Positions 8,337-17,205 of a DNA stretch of 64,000 bases are shown here, in pieces. Numbering within the stretch: position 1 is the first letter of the stretch; each line of letters starts with the position of its first letter. The notes under the pieces were generated by a model. That model was not told the origin of the DNA. It did no database searches and saw nothing but the letters and a program-made list of their open reading frames with translations. The stretch comes from JAWKXU01 sp020446465 (GTDB lineage Bacteria > Pseudomonadota > Alphaproteobacteria > Sphingomonadales > Sphingomonadaceae). The translations under genes and the position numbers were made by a program. The stretch covers positions 186,001 to 250,000 of the forward strand of contig JAWKXU010000004.1 of the NCBI GenBank assembly GCA_041396845.1. The letters run 5' to 3'.

Positions 8337-9585
8337 GGACAGTCCCTTTCGCCTTGCCGAACCCGAACAGATATTGGGCTACGCGGCGAATCTGGATTTC
8401 TTCCGACCCTTCGGTGATGCGGTAACGCCGATGATGGCGATATATGTGCTCAAACGGGCACGCCCGCGTATAACCCATACCACCGTGAACCTGAATGGCA
8501 CGATCAGCAGCCTGCGCCACCAGACGGTTCGCCTTGAAGTTGCAAATGGATACCTTGTCACTGATTTCCAGCGGCGATCGGCGGTCCATTTCCCAGGCCG
8601 TGCGGAAAACATAGTTTCGCAGCATTTCGACTTCGGCATAGAGTTCCGCGAGCTGGAACTGGATAATCTGGTTCTTTGACAGCGGCTGGCCAAACACCAT
8701 GCGTTCATTGGCGTATTTCACGGCCTGCTCGATGCAGTATCGTGCAGCGCCAGTGCTGGCGGCGGCCTGCCGGATGCGGTTTTCGTGGACGAACCGCTGC
8801 GCGATGTAGAGCCCCTTACCTTCACCACCGAGGATGGCGCTATCCTTCACCCGAACATTCTTCAGCCCCACCTCCGGGTGGTCGCTCGGCATATTAAAAG
8901 TCCAGTGATTGTAGAGAATATCAATCCCCGGCGTGGACATGGGCACTATGAAGGCCGTGATGCCTTCAGCATCGCCATGCTTCCCGGACGTGCGGGCGAA
9001 AATCAGGTCTGCCTTGGCGCGGTAAACCTGACTGTTGTACCGCTTCTGGCCATTGATGACCCACTCATCGCCATCGCGCACCGCGGTTGTTTCGATGTGC
9101 GTTGCATCGCTCCCATGATCCGGCTCAGTCAGGGCAAAGGCCAGGTGGTTTTGGCGACCGATAATACCTTCAATATACTGCTTCTGGTCCGGCGTGCCGT
9201 ATTCATGGAGAATGGGCACAATCGGGAAGTTGCCGACAACAGAGCTTTCATCCTGCAGATCGTTCGCCAGTTGCAGGCCCTGCCCCGCCAAATGCTCGCG
9301 AATGGCTGCGATCATCAGGTTTGATGCGCCACCGCCGCCGGGAATTTCCTTTGGCAGGCCAAGCCGCAGAAAGCCCGCCTTGTCCGCACGCCGCTCCATT
9401 TCCGCGATCAGATCGTTCCATTCGTCGCGCGGCTGACCGTCACGATCCCAATCTGTGCGGGCATGTTCGCGGCGGTGATCAAAAAACTGGATATTTTCAC
9501 GCTCCAGCGGCTTGATCTCACGCTCGTTAAAAGCATCGATCTCTGCCAGCTTTTCGGTGATTTCCTTTGGTAGTTCAAAATCCAT
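8329..9585 (-). CDS. Acyl-CoA dehydrogenase (ACAD10/11-like)
   Basis: 418 residues, full-length ACAD. Seen: the FAD-contacting ALTEPDHGSDATH, the central IAQRFVHENRIRQAA region, the dimer/FAD motif QVHGGMGYTRACPFEHIYR and TEGSEEIQIR, where the Glu of TEG occupies the catalytic-base position. The extended N-terminus (REIKPLERENIQFF) and overlap with the kinase gene match the ACAD10/11 and LvaC type, which removes phosphate from a 4-phosphoacyl-CoA rather than only desaturating acyl-CoA. An ordinary alpha,beta-dehydrogenation role remains possible. It lies 53 nt downstream of an SDR gene in the same operon. No electron-transfer flavoprotein genes are in the window. Confidence 0.93.
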   Translation of the reverse strand: MDFELPKEITEKLAEIDAFNEREIKPLERENIQFFDHRREHARTDWDRDGQPRDEWNDLIAEMERRADKAGFLRLGLPKEIPGGGGASNLMIAAIREHLAGQGLQLANDLQDESSVVGNFPIVPILHEYGTPDQKQYIEGIIGRQNHLAFALTEPDHGSDATHIETTAVRDGDEWVINGQKRYNSQVYRAKADLIFARTSGKHGDAEGITAFIVPMSTPGIDILYNHWTFNMPSDHPEVGLKNVRVKDSAILGGEGKGLYIAQRFVHENRIRQAAASTGAARYCIEQAVKYANERMVFGQPLSKNQIIQFQLAELYAEVEMLRNYVFRTAWEMDRRSPLEISDKVSICNFKANRLVAQAADRAIQVHGGMGYTRACPFEHIYRHHRRYRITEGSEEIQIRRVAQYLFGFGKAKGTVRG

Positions 9586-9638
9586 TGTTTGCGTGTTCCG
9601 TGTTAGGCAGGCCTGTTCAGATGGCTTGCAAAATTCCG

Positions 9639-10448
9639 CTAAAGATCGACGCGCCCAAAAGGATGCGTGCTGCTCAGGCCACCGTCGGCGGCGATCACCT
9701 GCCCAGTTATGAATCCGCTGTCATCACTCGCCAGGAAGGCCGCCACACCCGCCGCTTCAGCCAGTTCACCAGTGCGTTGCAGCGGGGTGATCCCACCCAT
9801 CTTGTGCTCCACCCCCTTCTTGCGGGCATAGTCGAAGGCTGATTTTGTGAGTTTGGTCTCGATCAGACCGGATGCGATCGCATTGACGCGCACCTGTGTG
9901 CCGCGAAAGGCGTTGGCTGTCCCTATGGCCAGCATGTTCACCGCGGCCTTTGCGCAGCCATAGGCAATGGTGCCAGCATTGGCGCGCAGCGACCCGGCTG
10001 AACTCATCAAAATGATCGAACCGCTGCCCGCCTCTTTCATCACCGGCCCACAGTGCTTGATCGTCAGGAATGCAGAAATGACATTTCCGCGCCAGGCATA
10101 ATCCCATTGGTCAACCGTCTGCTCAAACAGCGGGACCATCGAATCCGTGTTGCCGGCATTGGCAAAAAGGATTTCGTAAACACCGAAATGCTCGCGCGCC
10201 TTTGCGGCCATCGCCGCCACGTCGTCTTCAACTGTCAGGTCCGCAACGCAGAAAGCCGCCCTTCCACCCTGTTCAGCAATCAGCTCGGCAGTTTGCGCAA
10301 TGTTTTCCTGGCTACGACCGACAAGAAAAACATCTGCCCCCTCCTCGGCAAAGCGCAGCGCGGATGCACGGCCAATGCCGCTGCCTGCCCCGGTGACAAT
10401 AGCGCGTTTGCCTTCAAGGCGGCGCGCACCATGCGCACCCGCGCTCAT
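9639..10448 (-). CDS. SDR oxidoreductase (classical)
   Basis: 269 residues with all classical SDR landmarks: TGAGSGIG nucleotide motif near residue 21, NAG near residue 96, an active-site Ser in LMSSAGS, the YGCAK (YxxxK) dyad, and AADGGLSS near the end. It should interconvert an alcohol and a ketone using NAD(P)H; the VADLT acidic segment after beta-3 is normal. It begins at ATG 10448 inside the stop of the preceding SDR (ATGA). In the context of a kinase/ACAD pair it could play the LvaD-like part of making or oxidising a hydroxyacyl-CoA, but that is inference. Confidence 0.9.
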   Translation of the reverse strand: MSAGAHGARRLEGKRAIVTGAGSGIGRASALRFAEEGADVFLVGRSQENIAQTAELIAEQGGRAAFCVADLTVEDDVAAMAAKAREHFGVYEILFANAGNTDSMVPLFEQTVDQWDYAWRGNVISAFLTIKHCGPVMKEAGSGSIILMSSAGSLRANAGTIAYGCAKAAVNMLAIGTANAFRGTQVRVNAIASGLIETKLTKSAFDYARKKGVEHKMGGITPLQRTGELAEAAGVAAFLASDDSGFITGQVIAADGGLSSTHPFGRVDL

Positions 10449-11233
10449 GCTGCCGAAATCCCGCCATTGGCGCTGATTGCCTGGCCTGTGATCTTTTTCG
10501 CTGCGGGGCTGGCCAAAAAAAGCGCGAGGTCAGCAAGGTCATCTGCCTCCGCCACGCCCAGATTTGCCATCGTCGCGGCCTTTGCAAAGAGCTTGGAAGC
10601 GAACGGGCTTTGCTGCATCCGCTTGTGAGTGAGCGTTCCTCCGATCAGCGATGGCGTCAGCGCATTGACCCTGATCCCGTCTCGCTTCGCCTCAATGGCA
10701 AGCGCGCGCGTGAACATGACAATGGCGGCCATTCCTGCCCCGATCACGGTTTCCCCAGGGGTCGCCAGCTTCGCAGCATCCGATGCAATATTGAGAATGA
10801 CACCCCGCCGGCGTTCTACCATTTGCGGAAGGAAAGCCCTGCTCATGATGAGAGGCCCCATCGTCTGTTCGACCAGTATCGTTTCAAGCTGGTCGAGCGG
10901 AATGTTCTTCAGCAACTGAGGCGCCGCGCTACCCACGGTGGAATTGAGAACGATCTCAACTGAACCGAAAGCCGAAAGCACCTCATCAACGAGTTTTGCC
11001 ACAGCATTCGCATCGTTGGCATCTGCAGAAAAGAACCGCACATCACATGACGGCGCCACTGCCTTGACTGCATCAACGGCTTCCCTGCCGCGACTTTCAG
11101 TGCGGCCAACCAGCGCAATACGGGGAACGCCCGCTTGTGCAAACTTGCATGCTGAAGCGAGGCCCACACCGGACGTGCCGCCAGCAATGACCACTGCCGC
11201 ACTGGCAAATTCAACAACATCCGACTCTGACAC
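10445..11233 (-). CDS. SDR-family protein lacking the YxxxK dyad
   Basis: 262 residues with SDR fold features: AGGTSGVG near residue 17, VGRTE after beta-2, SADAND, a serine in NIASDAAK and the ANGGISAA end. At the usual active site, where YxxxK is expected, the sequence reads IGAGMAAIVMF (residues 164-174), so Tyr is Ile and Lys is Met; NNAG is also changed to NSTVG. It is therefore either catalytically unusual or a non-catalytic partner. It starts with GTG at 11233 behind a strong GGAGGAGG site and is the first gene of the 11-kb minus-strand operon, overlapping the next SDR by 4 nt. Confidence 0.85.
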   Translation of the reverse strand: MSESDVVEFASAAVVIAGGTSGVGLASACKFAQAGVPRIALVGRTESRGREAVDAVKAVAPSCDVRFFSADANDANAVAKLVDEVLSAFGSVEIVLNSTVGSAAPQLLKNIPLDQLETILVEQTMGPLIMSRAFLPQMVERRRGVILNIASDAAKLATPGETVIGAGMAAIVMFTRALAIEAKRDGIRVNALTPSLIGGTLTHKRMQQSPFASKLFAKAATMANLGVAEADDLADLALFLASPAAKKITGQAISANGGISAA

Positions 11234-11638
11234 CCAGGAACCTCCTCCGAGTAATGTTATGCGAATTTAATATAATCTACATGAGCCTGACGCAAGTTCA
11301 TTTATATTCATGTGTTTTCATAGACTTAATTATAATGAATATGATTTTGAAAATTATTCTCAACGATTTTGATGAGCATCACTCATCTACCACCCTTGTG
11401 CGATCAACGAGTCGCCACAGGCTATTCCCCAATAGAGTCACGCGCCGACACAAAAGACACATTTGATGAGTCATGCCCAATATCTTTATATGATTTTATA
11501 CTGTTTATTTTCAATTATTTGCTTTTTACAATGATGGCTTATGTTCCTATATATAAACTTTTAATGGGCTTGACTTATCTGACGCAAAGTGGTCCTTGCC
11601 AAGAATGTCGATGCAAAAAGATAGATAGCGACACAGTA
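11234..11638. promoter_or_regulatory. 405-bp AT-rich divergent intergenic region
   Basis: No convincing gene is seen. The stretch separates the minus-strand catabolic operon from the plus-strand dehydratase genes and must hold both promoters. It is visibly richer in A+T than its neighbours (for example 11270-11370 and 11480-11575). The 9-mer CTGACGCAA occurs twice, at 11287-11295 and 11579-11587, in the same orientation, a possible regulator half-site. The open frame of the downstream gene extends upstream to 11369, but the extra 90 residues do not align with the paralogous protein, so I treat them as non-coding. No clear -35/-10 pair could be assigned. Confidence 0.55.
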
Positions 11639-12796
11639 ATGCAGATGATTCTCGACAAATTTGCCGCCGTAGCCACGGACAGTCTGGCATACGCCAGTGA
11701 CTGGAAATCACGGACGGGCCGGCCTGTTATCGGCTCGTTCCCAATGCATTTCCCACTGGAACTTGCACATGCGGCGGGCGCACTTCCTTTTATCATACAG
11801 GAAGCAGACGATCCCATCACCGATGGCGAAGGCGCCGTTTTTTCATTCTATTGCGGATACAACCGCAGCGTTGCCGACCAGGCACTGAAGGGGCGGTTCA
11901 GGTTTCTCGACGCCATCATGTTCAGCGATCACTGCGTGCAGTTGCTGGGCACTGCGGACATCGTGCGCTGGCACGAACCCGAATTGCCCATTCTGTTCGA
12001 ACAGCCGGTTTCCTCGCTCGACATGAAATGGGCGCGTGACGAGACGACGGCTGTATACGAGATTCTCAAGAAGGATGTTGAGGAACTCCTCAACGTCAAG
12101 ATCAGCGATGAAGCGCTACTGGCGAGCATTCAGCTCTACAACCGTGGTCGTCGATTGATGCGCGAGCTTTATGAGCTGAGAATCGCCGGCAAGGCTGGAC
12201 TTTCTGCCAGCCAGATGCAGCATGTAATCAAATCCAGCATGATCATGGATCGCGCAGAACACACGCGGTTGCTCGAAACGCTTCTCGAAGAAGTGAAATC
12301 CACGCCTTCCCGGAAAAGTGCAGCGATGCCGATCTATCTCTCCGGGCATCTGTGCCAGGCCCCGAAGCTCGAGTTGCTCGATCTGATCGAAGACACCGGC
12401 ACGATCGTGGTCGGGGACGATCTTTATCATGGCTACCGCTTCATCGCGAGCGATGTGCCCGAAACAAGCGATCCGGTTGCAGCGCTGGCAGACTGGTACA
12501 TTGACAAGAATGCCAAGGTTCCCTGCCCGACCCGTGCTGATGGCGATGCGGATTGGGACGATTTCCTTGTTCGCGATGTAAAGCGCTGCGGCGCAGAAGG
12601 CATTCTCGTTCTAGTCGCCAAGTTCTGCGAACCGCACATGTATTACTACCCCGAAATCGCGGATGCATTCGAGACTGCAGGCATTCCCCTGCTGAAACTT
12701 GAAACAGAGCATGACTCCATGCCGCTTGAAGCGTTCAAAACCCGTATCGAAACTTTCGTGGAAGTTTCGCGCCGCAAAAGGACACATGCGGCCTAA
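11639..12796 (+). CDS. 2-hydroxyacyl-CoA dehydratase / class I benzoyl-CoA reductase-like, beta subunit (copy 1)
   Basis: 385 residues from ATG 11639, chosen because homology with the paralog at 23050-24270 begins here; there is no good ribosome site, so the start is uncertain. The family (HgdB/HadC/BcrC, PF06050) binds an Fe-S cluster and works with a partner subunit after one-electron activation. Cysteines shared with the paralog are C72 (FYCGYNRS), C99 (DHCVQLLG), C239 (LCQAPK), C296 (PCPTR) and C330 in KFCEPHMYYYPE; the last block, followed by GIP..K.E and TRIETFVE, is characteristic of the family. The next gene begins 22 nt downstream. Dehydration of a 2-hydroxyacyl-CoA is the likeliest role, but ring reduction cannot be excluded. 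Confidence 0.88.
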   Translation: MQMILDKFAAVATDSLAYASDWKSRTGRPVIGSFPMHFPLELAHAAGALPFIIQEADDPITDGEGAVFSFYCGYNRSVADQALKGRFRFLDAIMFSDHCVQLLGTADIVRWHEPELPILFEQPVSSLDMKWARDETTAVYEILKKDVEELLNVKISDEALLASIQLYNRGRRLMRELYELRIAGKAGLSASQMQHVIKSSMIMDRAEHTRLLETLLEEVKSTPSRKSAAMPIYLSGHLCQAPKLELLDLIEDTGTIVVGDDLYHGYRFIASDVPETSDPVAALADWYIDKNAKVPCPTRADGDADWDDFLVRDVKRCGAEGILVLVAKFCEPHMYYYPEIADAFETAGIPLLKLETEHDSMPLEAFKTRIETFVEVSRRKRTHAA

Positions 12797-12818
12797 CCGC
12801 GTGCCGAAGGAGGAAACG

Positions 12819-14186
12819 ATGAACAACCTTACCTCAATGTCAGCGCCTGCACGATCGACCCAAAGCGGCGCAAGCACCAGTGTAAAGTCCAACCGACTGA
12901 AGAGCACGCGTATCGGCAGCACAATCGTCAACGACTACTGGTCCGATCTTTTCAATGCCCGCGAACAGGGCAAGAAAGTCGTCTGGTACAACGGGACTTA
13001 TATCCCCCCGTTCTTTCACGCACACGATGTTGCATGGGTCCATGGCGAGGCCTGGTCCGCCTATCTGGCAGCACGACACGTCGAAGGGGATGCCCAGTCT
13101 GCCGGTGAAGCGCGCGGATATGATCGGGAACTGTGTTCCTACGCGCGCACGCACATCGGACAAGCGCTGAAGGACAAGAAAGATCTGCAAGACGGCAAGA
13201 TCGATCCGCAAAGCGAAAAAGGTATAGCGATCAGCCAGTTGCCGATGCCAGACATGATCGTGAACGCTTACCCCTATTGTAGTTCGGGCCAGCAGTGGGA
13301 TGAAATGATCTACCGCTTGTTCGACAAGCAAGTGCCGATTTTCCACGTGAACGTGCCGATGCTCTGGGGTGGACGCAAGGACGCGACGTATCTTGCCGGC
13401 AGCGAAATGGATGAAAAAATCGCCTATGTTTCGCGCCAGTTGCGAGCGATGACCGACTTCCTCGTCGAGCATACCGGTCGTAAATACGATTGGGACAGGC
13501 TGAGCGAGGTCATGTCATTTATCAAGAAATCCGCCGAGCTGCGACTGGAAGCCATGGACATGTGCACGGCGACGCCATCGCCGGCTAGTTTCTTCGACTG
13601 GATCGTCACCATCGCGCATGTGAATTTCATGCCGGGTACGCAGCGCCTGGTCGATTTCTTCGAAGCACTAAAGGCCGAAATCGCGCAGCGCGTAGCCGAT
13701 GGCGAAGGTGCTGTTCCCGACGAGAAATACCGGCTTTTCTTCGATGGCATGATGAACTGGAACAAAGTCGGCTGGCTGGCAGAAAAGTTTGCTGCCAACA
13801 ATGCCTGCGTGGTCGCTGGCCGCTATACGCACATGTCATTTTGGCAGGAACCGCAGGTTATTGACCTCAATGACCCGGTTCCCGGCATGGCGCATAACTA
13901 TCTCGCATGTCCGAACAATTCGGGTGCACCCTACATGATCGGCGAGATTGACCGTCTGTGCGACAAGTTCAAGATCGACGGGATGGTGATGCACGTTTCG
14001 CGCACCTGCCGCGGTATGACCAACTCGCAGCATTTGATTGTCGATTCAGCGCGCAAGCATGATCGTGCCGCCCTGTTCTTCGAAGGCGATGTCGCGGATG
14101 AATCTTTCTACAAGGATGAACTGCTAAATACGCGCCTCGAAGCTATGCTGGAATCGCTGGATTCAAAACGCGCAATGGTCGCGTGA
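12819..14186 (+). CDS. 2-hydroxyacyl-CoA dehydratase / class I benzoyl-CoA reductase-like, alpha subunit (copy 1)
   Basis: 455 residues from ATG 12819, which has a strong AAGGAGGAAACG site. HgdA/HadB/BcrB-type subunit: it has the IVNDYW start, a possible substrate-side stretch WVHGEAWSAYLAARH, and cysteines shared with the paralog at 21707-23053: C106 (ELCSYARTH), C154 (YCSSGQQWDEM), C249 (DMCTA), C364 (CPNN) and C397 (SRTCRG). The C-terminal block EGDVADESFYKDELLNTR corresponds to the conserved EGD...TR.EA of the family. It should form a heterodimer with the preceding gene product and depend on the activase at 20725-21684, the only one in the window. It ends 85 nt before the TetR/repeat hairpin. 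Confidence 0.9.
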   Translation: MNNLTSMSAPARSTQSGASTSVKSNRLKSTRIGSTIVNDYWSDLFNAREQGKKVVWYNGTYIPPFFHAHDVAWVHGEAWSAYLAARHVEGDAQSAGEARGYDRELCSYARTHIGQALKDKKDLQDGKIDPQSEKGIAISQLPMPDMIVNAYPYCSSGQQWDEMIYRLFDKQVPIFHVNVPMLWGGRKDATYLAGSEMDEKIAYVSRQLRAMTDFLVEHTGRKYDWDRLSEVMSFIKKSAELRLEAMDMCTATPSPASFFDWIVTIAHVNFMPGTQRLVDFFEALKAEIAQRVADGEGAVPDEKYRLFFDGMMNWNKVGWLAEKFAANNACVVAGRYTHMSFWQEPQVIDLNDPVPGMAHNYLACPNNSGAPYMIGEIDRLCDKFKIDGMVMHVSRTCRGMTNSQHLIVDSARKHDRAALFFEGDVADESFYKDELLNTRLEAMLESLDSKRAMVA

Positions 14187-14211
14187 ATTAGCCGAACGCT
14201 GCAAACAGCTA

Positions 14212-14310
14212 GGACGATTTCGAGCCAGGTAGAATCGCTTGGCACATTGAAATCTCGGTCAAACAATGATTTAGAGCGTTCGATCTGATGCAGCCAGATC
14301 GAACGCTCTA
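14212..14310. repeat. Intergenic hairpin repeat, copy 1
   Basis: About 100 bp related to the sequence at 32741-32845. It contains GATTTCGAGCCA-GTAGAATC at its left, AAACAAT-ATTTAGAGCGTT in the middle, and ends in a perfect 16-bp inverted repeat: TAGAGCGTTCGATCTG (14272-14287) and its complement (14295-14310) around a 7-nt loop. It lies between two convergent genes and its right arm supplies the TAG stop codon of the tetR gene (14308-14310). The hairpin could also stop transcription in both directions, although no T-run follows. Confidence 0.8.
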
Positions 14311-15000
14311 GCGTTTATCCAGCCGATCAGCGATTTTTTCCAGGCGTAGAATGGCGGTATCCATCCGTTCATCTTCCGGCGGAACTGCGGTCATCCCTCG
14401 ATAGACAACGCTTGCGATTTCGTCTGCGAGCTCTTCTATATCCAATTCGCCTTCGTTTCGCAGGTAACGCCAGGTGCTGTGCTCAATTGTGCCAAAGACC
14501 ATGTCACGCAGCACACGTTCGGGTACGCCGCTCTTGAACTCACCACTCTTGATTGCCTCGGCAAATACCCGACGTATCTGGCTTGTATAATCGCGGTTGA
14601 TCTCAAAAAGTCGCGTATCCTTGTAGCCTGACCGCGGACGCACCTCTGTCATTATATAGCGGCTAATTGCAGGGCCTTCCTTAATCGTCCGAAGCGAATG
14701 CCAGATAAGATAACGTAGTTTATTATAAGTGCCGTTGAAGGCGCTGACATCGACAATGTCGCCGTATTGCTCAAGGAACCAGTCTTCGGCCACTCGCAAC
14801 AACAAGTCATCCTTGTTCTTGAAATAACGATAGACCGTTCCTTCGACGATATCCGCTTTTTCCGCGATCTCGGCCATAGTGACGCCCTCGTAACCCTTAG
14901 CGTCGATAACTTCCTTGGCCGCAAGCAGGATGTCCGACACGCGCTGATCCTGCGAAAGGCGTGTGGACTGACGCCGCCGTGCTTTGCGTGGCGCTGTCAC
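14308..15000 (-). CDS. TetR/AcrR-family transcriptional regulator
   Basis: 230 residues. The N-terminal helix-turn-helix is plain: GVTMAEIAEKADIVEGTVYRYFKNKDDLL at about residues 39-67, preceded by a basic tail. The C-terminal ligand-binding domain is typical in length and has no recognisable ligand signature. It starts with GTG at 15000 behind GAGGGTGA. It lies between the first dehydratase pair and the PQQ dehydrogenase, so it is the obvious local regulator of this cluster, perhaps responding to an acyl-CoA as many TetR proteins of fatty-acid and aromatic catabolism do; both target and ligand are inferred. Its stop codon lies in the adjoining repeat. Confidence 0.92.
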   Translation of the reverse strand: MTAPRKARRRQSTRLSQDQRVSDILLAAKEVIDAKGYEGVTMAEIAEKADIVEGTVYRYFKNKDDLLLRVAEDWFLEQYGDIVDVSAFNGTYNKLRYLIWHSLRTIKEGPAISRYIMTEVRPRSGYKDTRLFEINRDYTSQIRRVFAEAIKSGEFKSGVPERVLRDMVFGTIEHSTWRYLRNEGELDIEELADEIASVVYRGMTAVPPEDERMDTAILRLEKIADRLDKR

Positions 15001-15087
15001 GACCCAATCACCCTCATTATAAAGTCGATATTCATTTCATCTCCGATCCTTGCAACGCCCTAGACGCGATCAGGATATCAATCCAGC

Positions 15088-17205
15088 CTATGGTCTGCGC
15101 CTCGTCACATAAGCGCGAACTGATTCAGCTTCTTCCGGCGACAGGACGTCGGCAAAACTCGCCATTCCGCCAGCACTCAAAACCCCTCCCAGGACAATAT
15201 CGCGCCATAGAGCGGAATCCGCCAGTGCTGCTGAGCGCCGCAAATCGGGCGCAACGCCACTGGATTGCGCCGAAGAACCATGACACCAGGCACAAGTCGT
15301 TTCGTAAATGTGTTTGCCTCGTTCCACTTGTTCCTGAGAGAACGTCTCGTCGACGGACACCAGCGGCGGCAAGCCGTAATCGTCACGCTTCGGCAAGCGC
15401 GCTGTTCCACCGAGCCTGAATGCCAAAATACGGCCGTTCGGGCGAATATGTGTGCCATCCCCTAGTGGGGTCGAGATTCCGAAACCGCCTCCATATCCAG
15501 ATAGAACGATGATAAATTGCTTGCCTTCTACACTATAGGACACGGGGCTACCCTGCACGGCCGTATGCGCCTGGAACCGCCACAGTTCACGCCCATTTGC
15601 CGCATCGAACGCCTTGAACGCACCCTGCATATTGCCTTCGAAAACAAGGTTGCCCGCAGTCACCAGTGCCCCACCCGCACCGGGGCCTGGCTGTTCAGAA
15701 CGCCAGACTTGCCGCTGGGCAACGGGATCCCAGGCGATCAAGGCACCTTTCAAGGAGGCGCGTATTGCGTCGACGGATTTGGAGTCATCCGGCAGAATAT
15801 TCTGTTCCGCAAATACGCCCGTGTTGAATGTCCCTGCGCGATAACGGTAAGCACTATCCTTGGCATAGACCATGGGCACTTCCTGCACTGGCAAATAAAC
15901 CAACCCGGTGATCGGGCTGAATGCCATGGGGTACCAGTTGTGCGCGCCGAATGCAGAAGGGCGCAGCAAACTACCCGTCGCACCATAACGCGCCAGCGGT
16001 GTTTCCCTTGGGCGACCAGTAGCAGGGTCGATGCCGCTGGCCCAATTGACCGGCACGAAATTCTTCGCAGAGATCAGCGTGCCATTGGTGCGATCAAGCA
16101 CATAGAAAAAACCGTTCTTGGGTGCCTGCATGGCAACCTTGCGCTCTTTCCCGTCAATCACAAGATTAGCCAGCATGATTGGCTGCGAGGCCGTAAAATC
16201 CCAGCTCTCGCCCGGATTGACCTGATAATGCCATTTGTAATGGCCTGTTTTCGCATCCAGCGAAACAATGCTGGAAAGGAACAGGTTATCGCCCTTCCCA
16301 CCCGATCGCAGATCGTGGTTCCATGGTGTCCCATTACCCGTGCCGATAATCACCTGATCCAGCTCTGGATCATAGACGATCGAATCCCAAACAGTGCCGC
16401 CACCGCCCGTCTTGTGCCATTCGCCGTCGAACCAGGTATTCGCTGCCTTGCTTGACAAAACAGCGTCCGACGCCGCTCCATCCGGTTTTCCATCAGGCCG
16501 CGGCACAGTGTAAAAGCGCCATGCCTGCTTGCCTGTTTTGACATCGTAAGCTGTCACATATCCACGAACGCCAAATTCCGCGCCGCCGTTACCAATCAAC
16601 ACAAGGTCGCCCGCGATCCGTGGCGCGCCGGTAATCGTGTAGGGTTTTTCGGGGTCAGTCGTCTGAACCGACCAGACCAGTTCGCCTGATTTTGCATCAA
16701 GCGCCATCAGCCTCCCATCGAGGGTTCCCAGAAAGAGCCTTCCATCCTTGTATGCCAGCCCGCGATTGACGACGTCACAACATGCGTCTCGCGCCTTGGC
16801 GCCCGGAACTTCGGGATCAAACCGCCACAAAACTTTACCTGTCGCGCCATCAATCGCCATAGCCTTGGACCAGGCAGTTGAGACGTATACCGTCCCATCA
16901 ATGACAAGCGGGGTGGCTTCCTCACCGCGCGCCGTATCCAGTTCGACAGACCATGCAAGACCAAGTTCCCCGACATTGGAGGTATTGATACTCTCAATCG
17001 GGCTGAACCGTTGTTCGGCATTGTTGCCGCCGTGCGCTGGCCAATCCGTGTCATTCTGATTGAAGAGCGATCCCTCCATAGCTGCAACGGAATCTGCATA
17101 ACTTTGTCCGGCACCCGAACCACAATCCGCCAGGGACATTGCGATCAAGGAAAGTAGCGCAAACGATATAGGTCGCACGCTTTTCATACTTTGACTGAAA
17201 ATCAT
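15088..17205 (-). CDS. PQQ-dependent quinohaemoprotein alcohol dehydrogenase (type II)
   Basis: 705 residues from ATG 17205, placed after AGGGGGGA; a TTG one codon upstream is the alternative. Seen: an N-terminal hydrophobic export signal, eight-bladed propeller repeats (for example GNLVFEGNMQGAFKAFDAANG), the vicinal disulfide pair in DACCD (Cys142-Cys143), and a C-terminal cytochrome c domain with CAWCH at 638-642 and a likely axial Met681 in GGMASF. This is the layout of soluble periplasmic type II enzymes that oxidise primary or secondary alcohols and pass electrons through haem c to the respiratory chain. The PQQ synthesis genes are not in the window; the ccm genes at 33-38 kb would mature the haem domain. 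Confidence 0.95.
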   Translation of the reverse strand: MIFSQSMKSVRPISFALLSLIAMSLADCGSGAGQSYADSVAAMEGSLFNQNDTDWPAHGGNNAEQRFSPIESINTSNVGELGLAWSVELDTARGEEATPLVIDGTVYVSTAWSKAMAIDGATGKVLWRFDPEVPGAKARDACCDVVNRGLAYKDGRLFLGTLDGRLMALDAKSGELVWSVQTTDPEKPYTITGAPRIAGDLVLIGNGGAEFGVRGYVTAYDVKTGKQAWRFYTVPRPDGKPDGAASDAVLSSKAANTWFDGEWHKTGGGGTVWDSIVYDPELDQVIIGTGNGTPWNHDLRSGGKGDNLFLSSIVSLDAKTGHYKWHYQVNPGESWDFTASQPIMLANLVIDGKERKVAMQAPKNGFFYVLDRTNGTLISAKNFVPVNWASGIDPATGRPRETPLARYGATGSLLRPSAFGAHNWYPMAFSPITGLVYLPVQEVPMVYAKDSAYRYRAGTFNTGVFAEQNILPDDSKSVDAIRASLKGALIAWDPVAQRQVWRSEQPGPGAGGALVTAGNLVFEGNMQGAFKAFDAANGRELWRFQAHTAVQGSPVSYSVEGKQFIIVLSGYGGGFGISTPLGDGTHIRPNGRILAFRLGGTARLPKRDDYGLPPLVSVDETFSQEQVERGKHIYETTCAWCHGSSAQSSGVAPDLRRSAALADSALWRDIVLGGVLSAGGMASFADVLSPEEAESVRAYVTRRRP

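Noticed and set aside
11369..11638. In-frame 90-residue N-terminal extension of the copy 1 beta subunit
   Set aside because: The extension is AT-rich, hydrophobic and has no counterpart in the copy 2 paralog, whose similarity begins at about 11639.
11639..14186. Double-cubane cluster protein (single-subunit relative of dehydratases)
   Set aside because: Two distinct adjacent subunit genes of HgdA and HgdB type are present twice, which fits heterodimeric enzymes.
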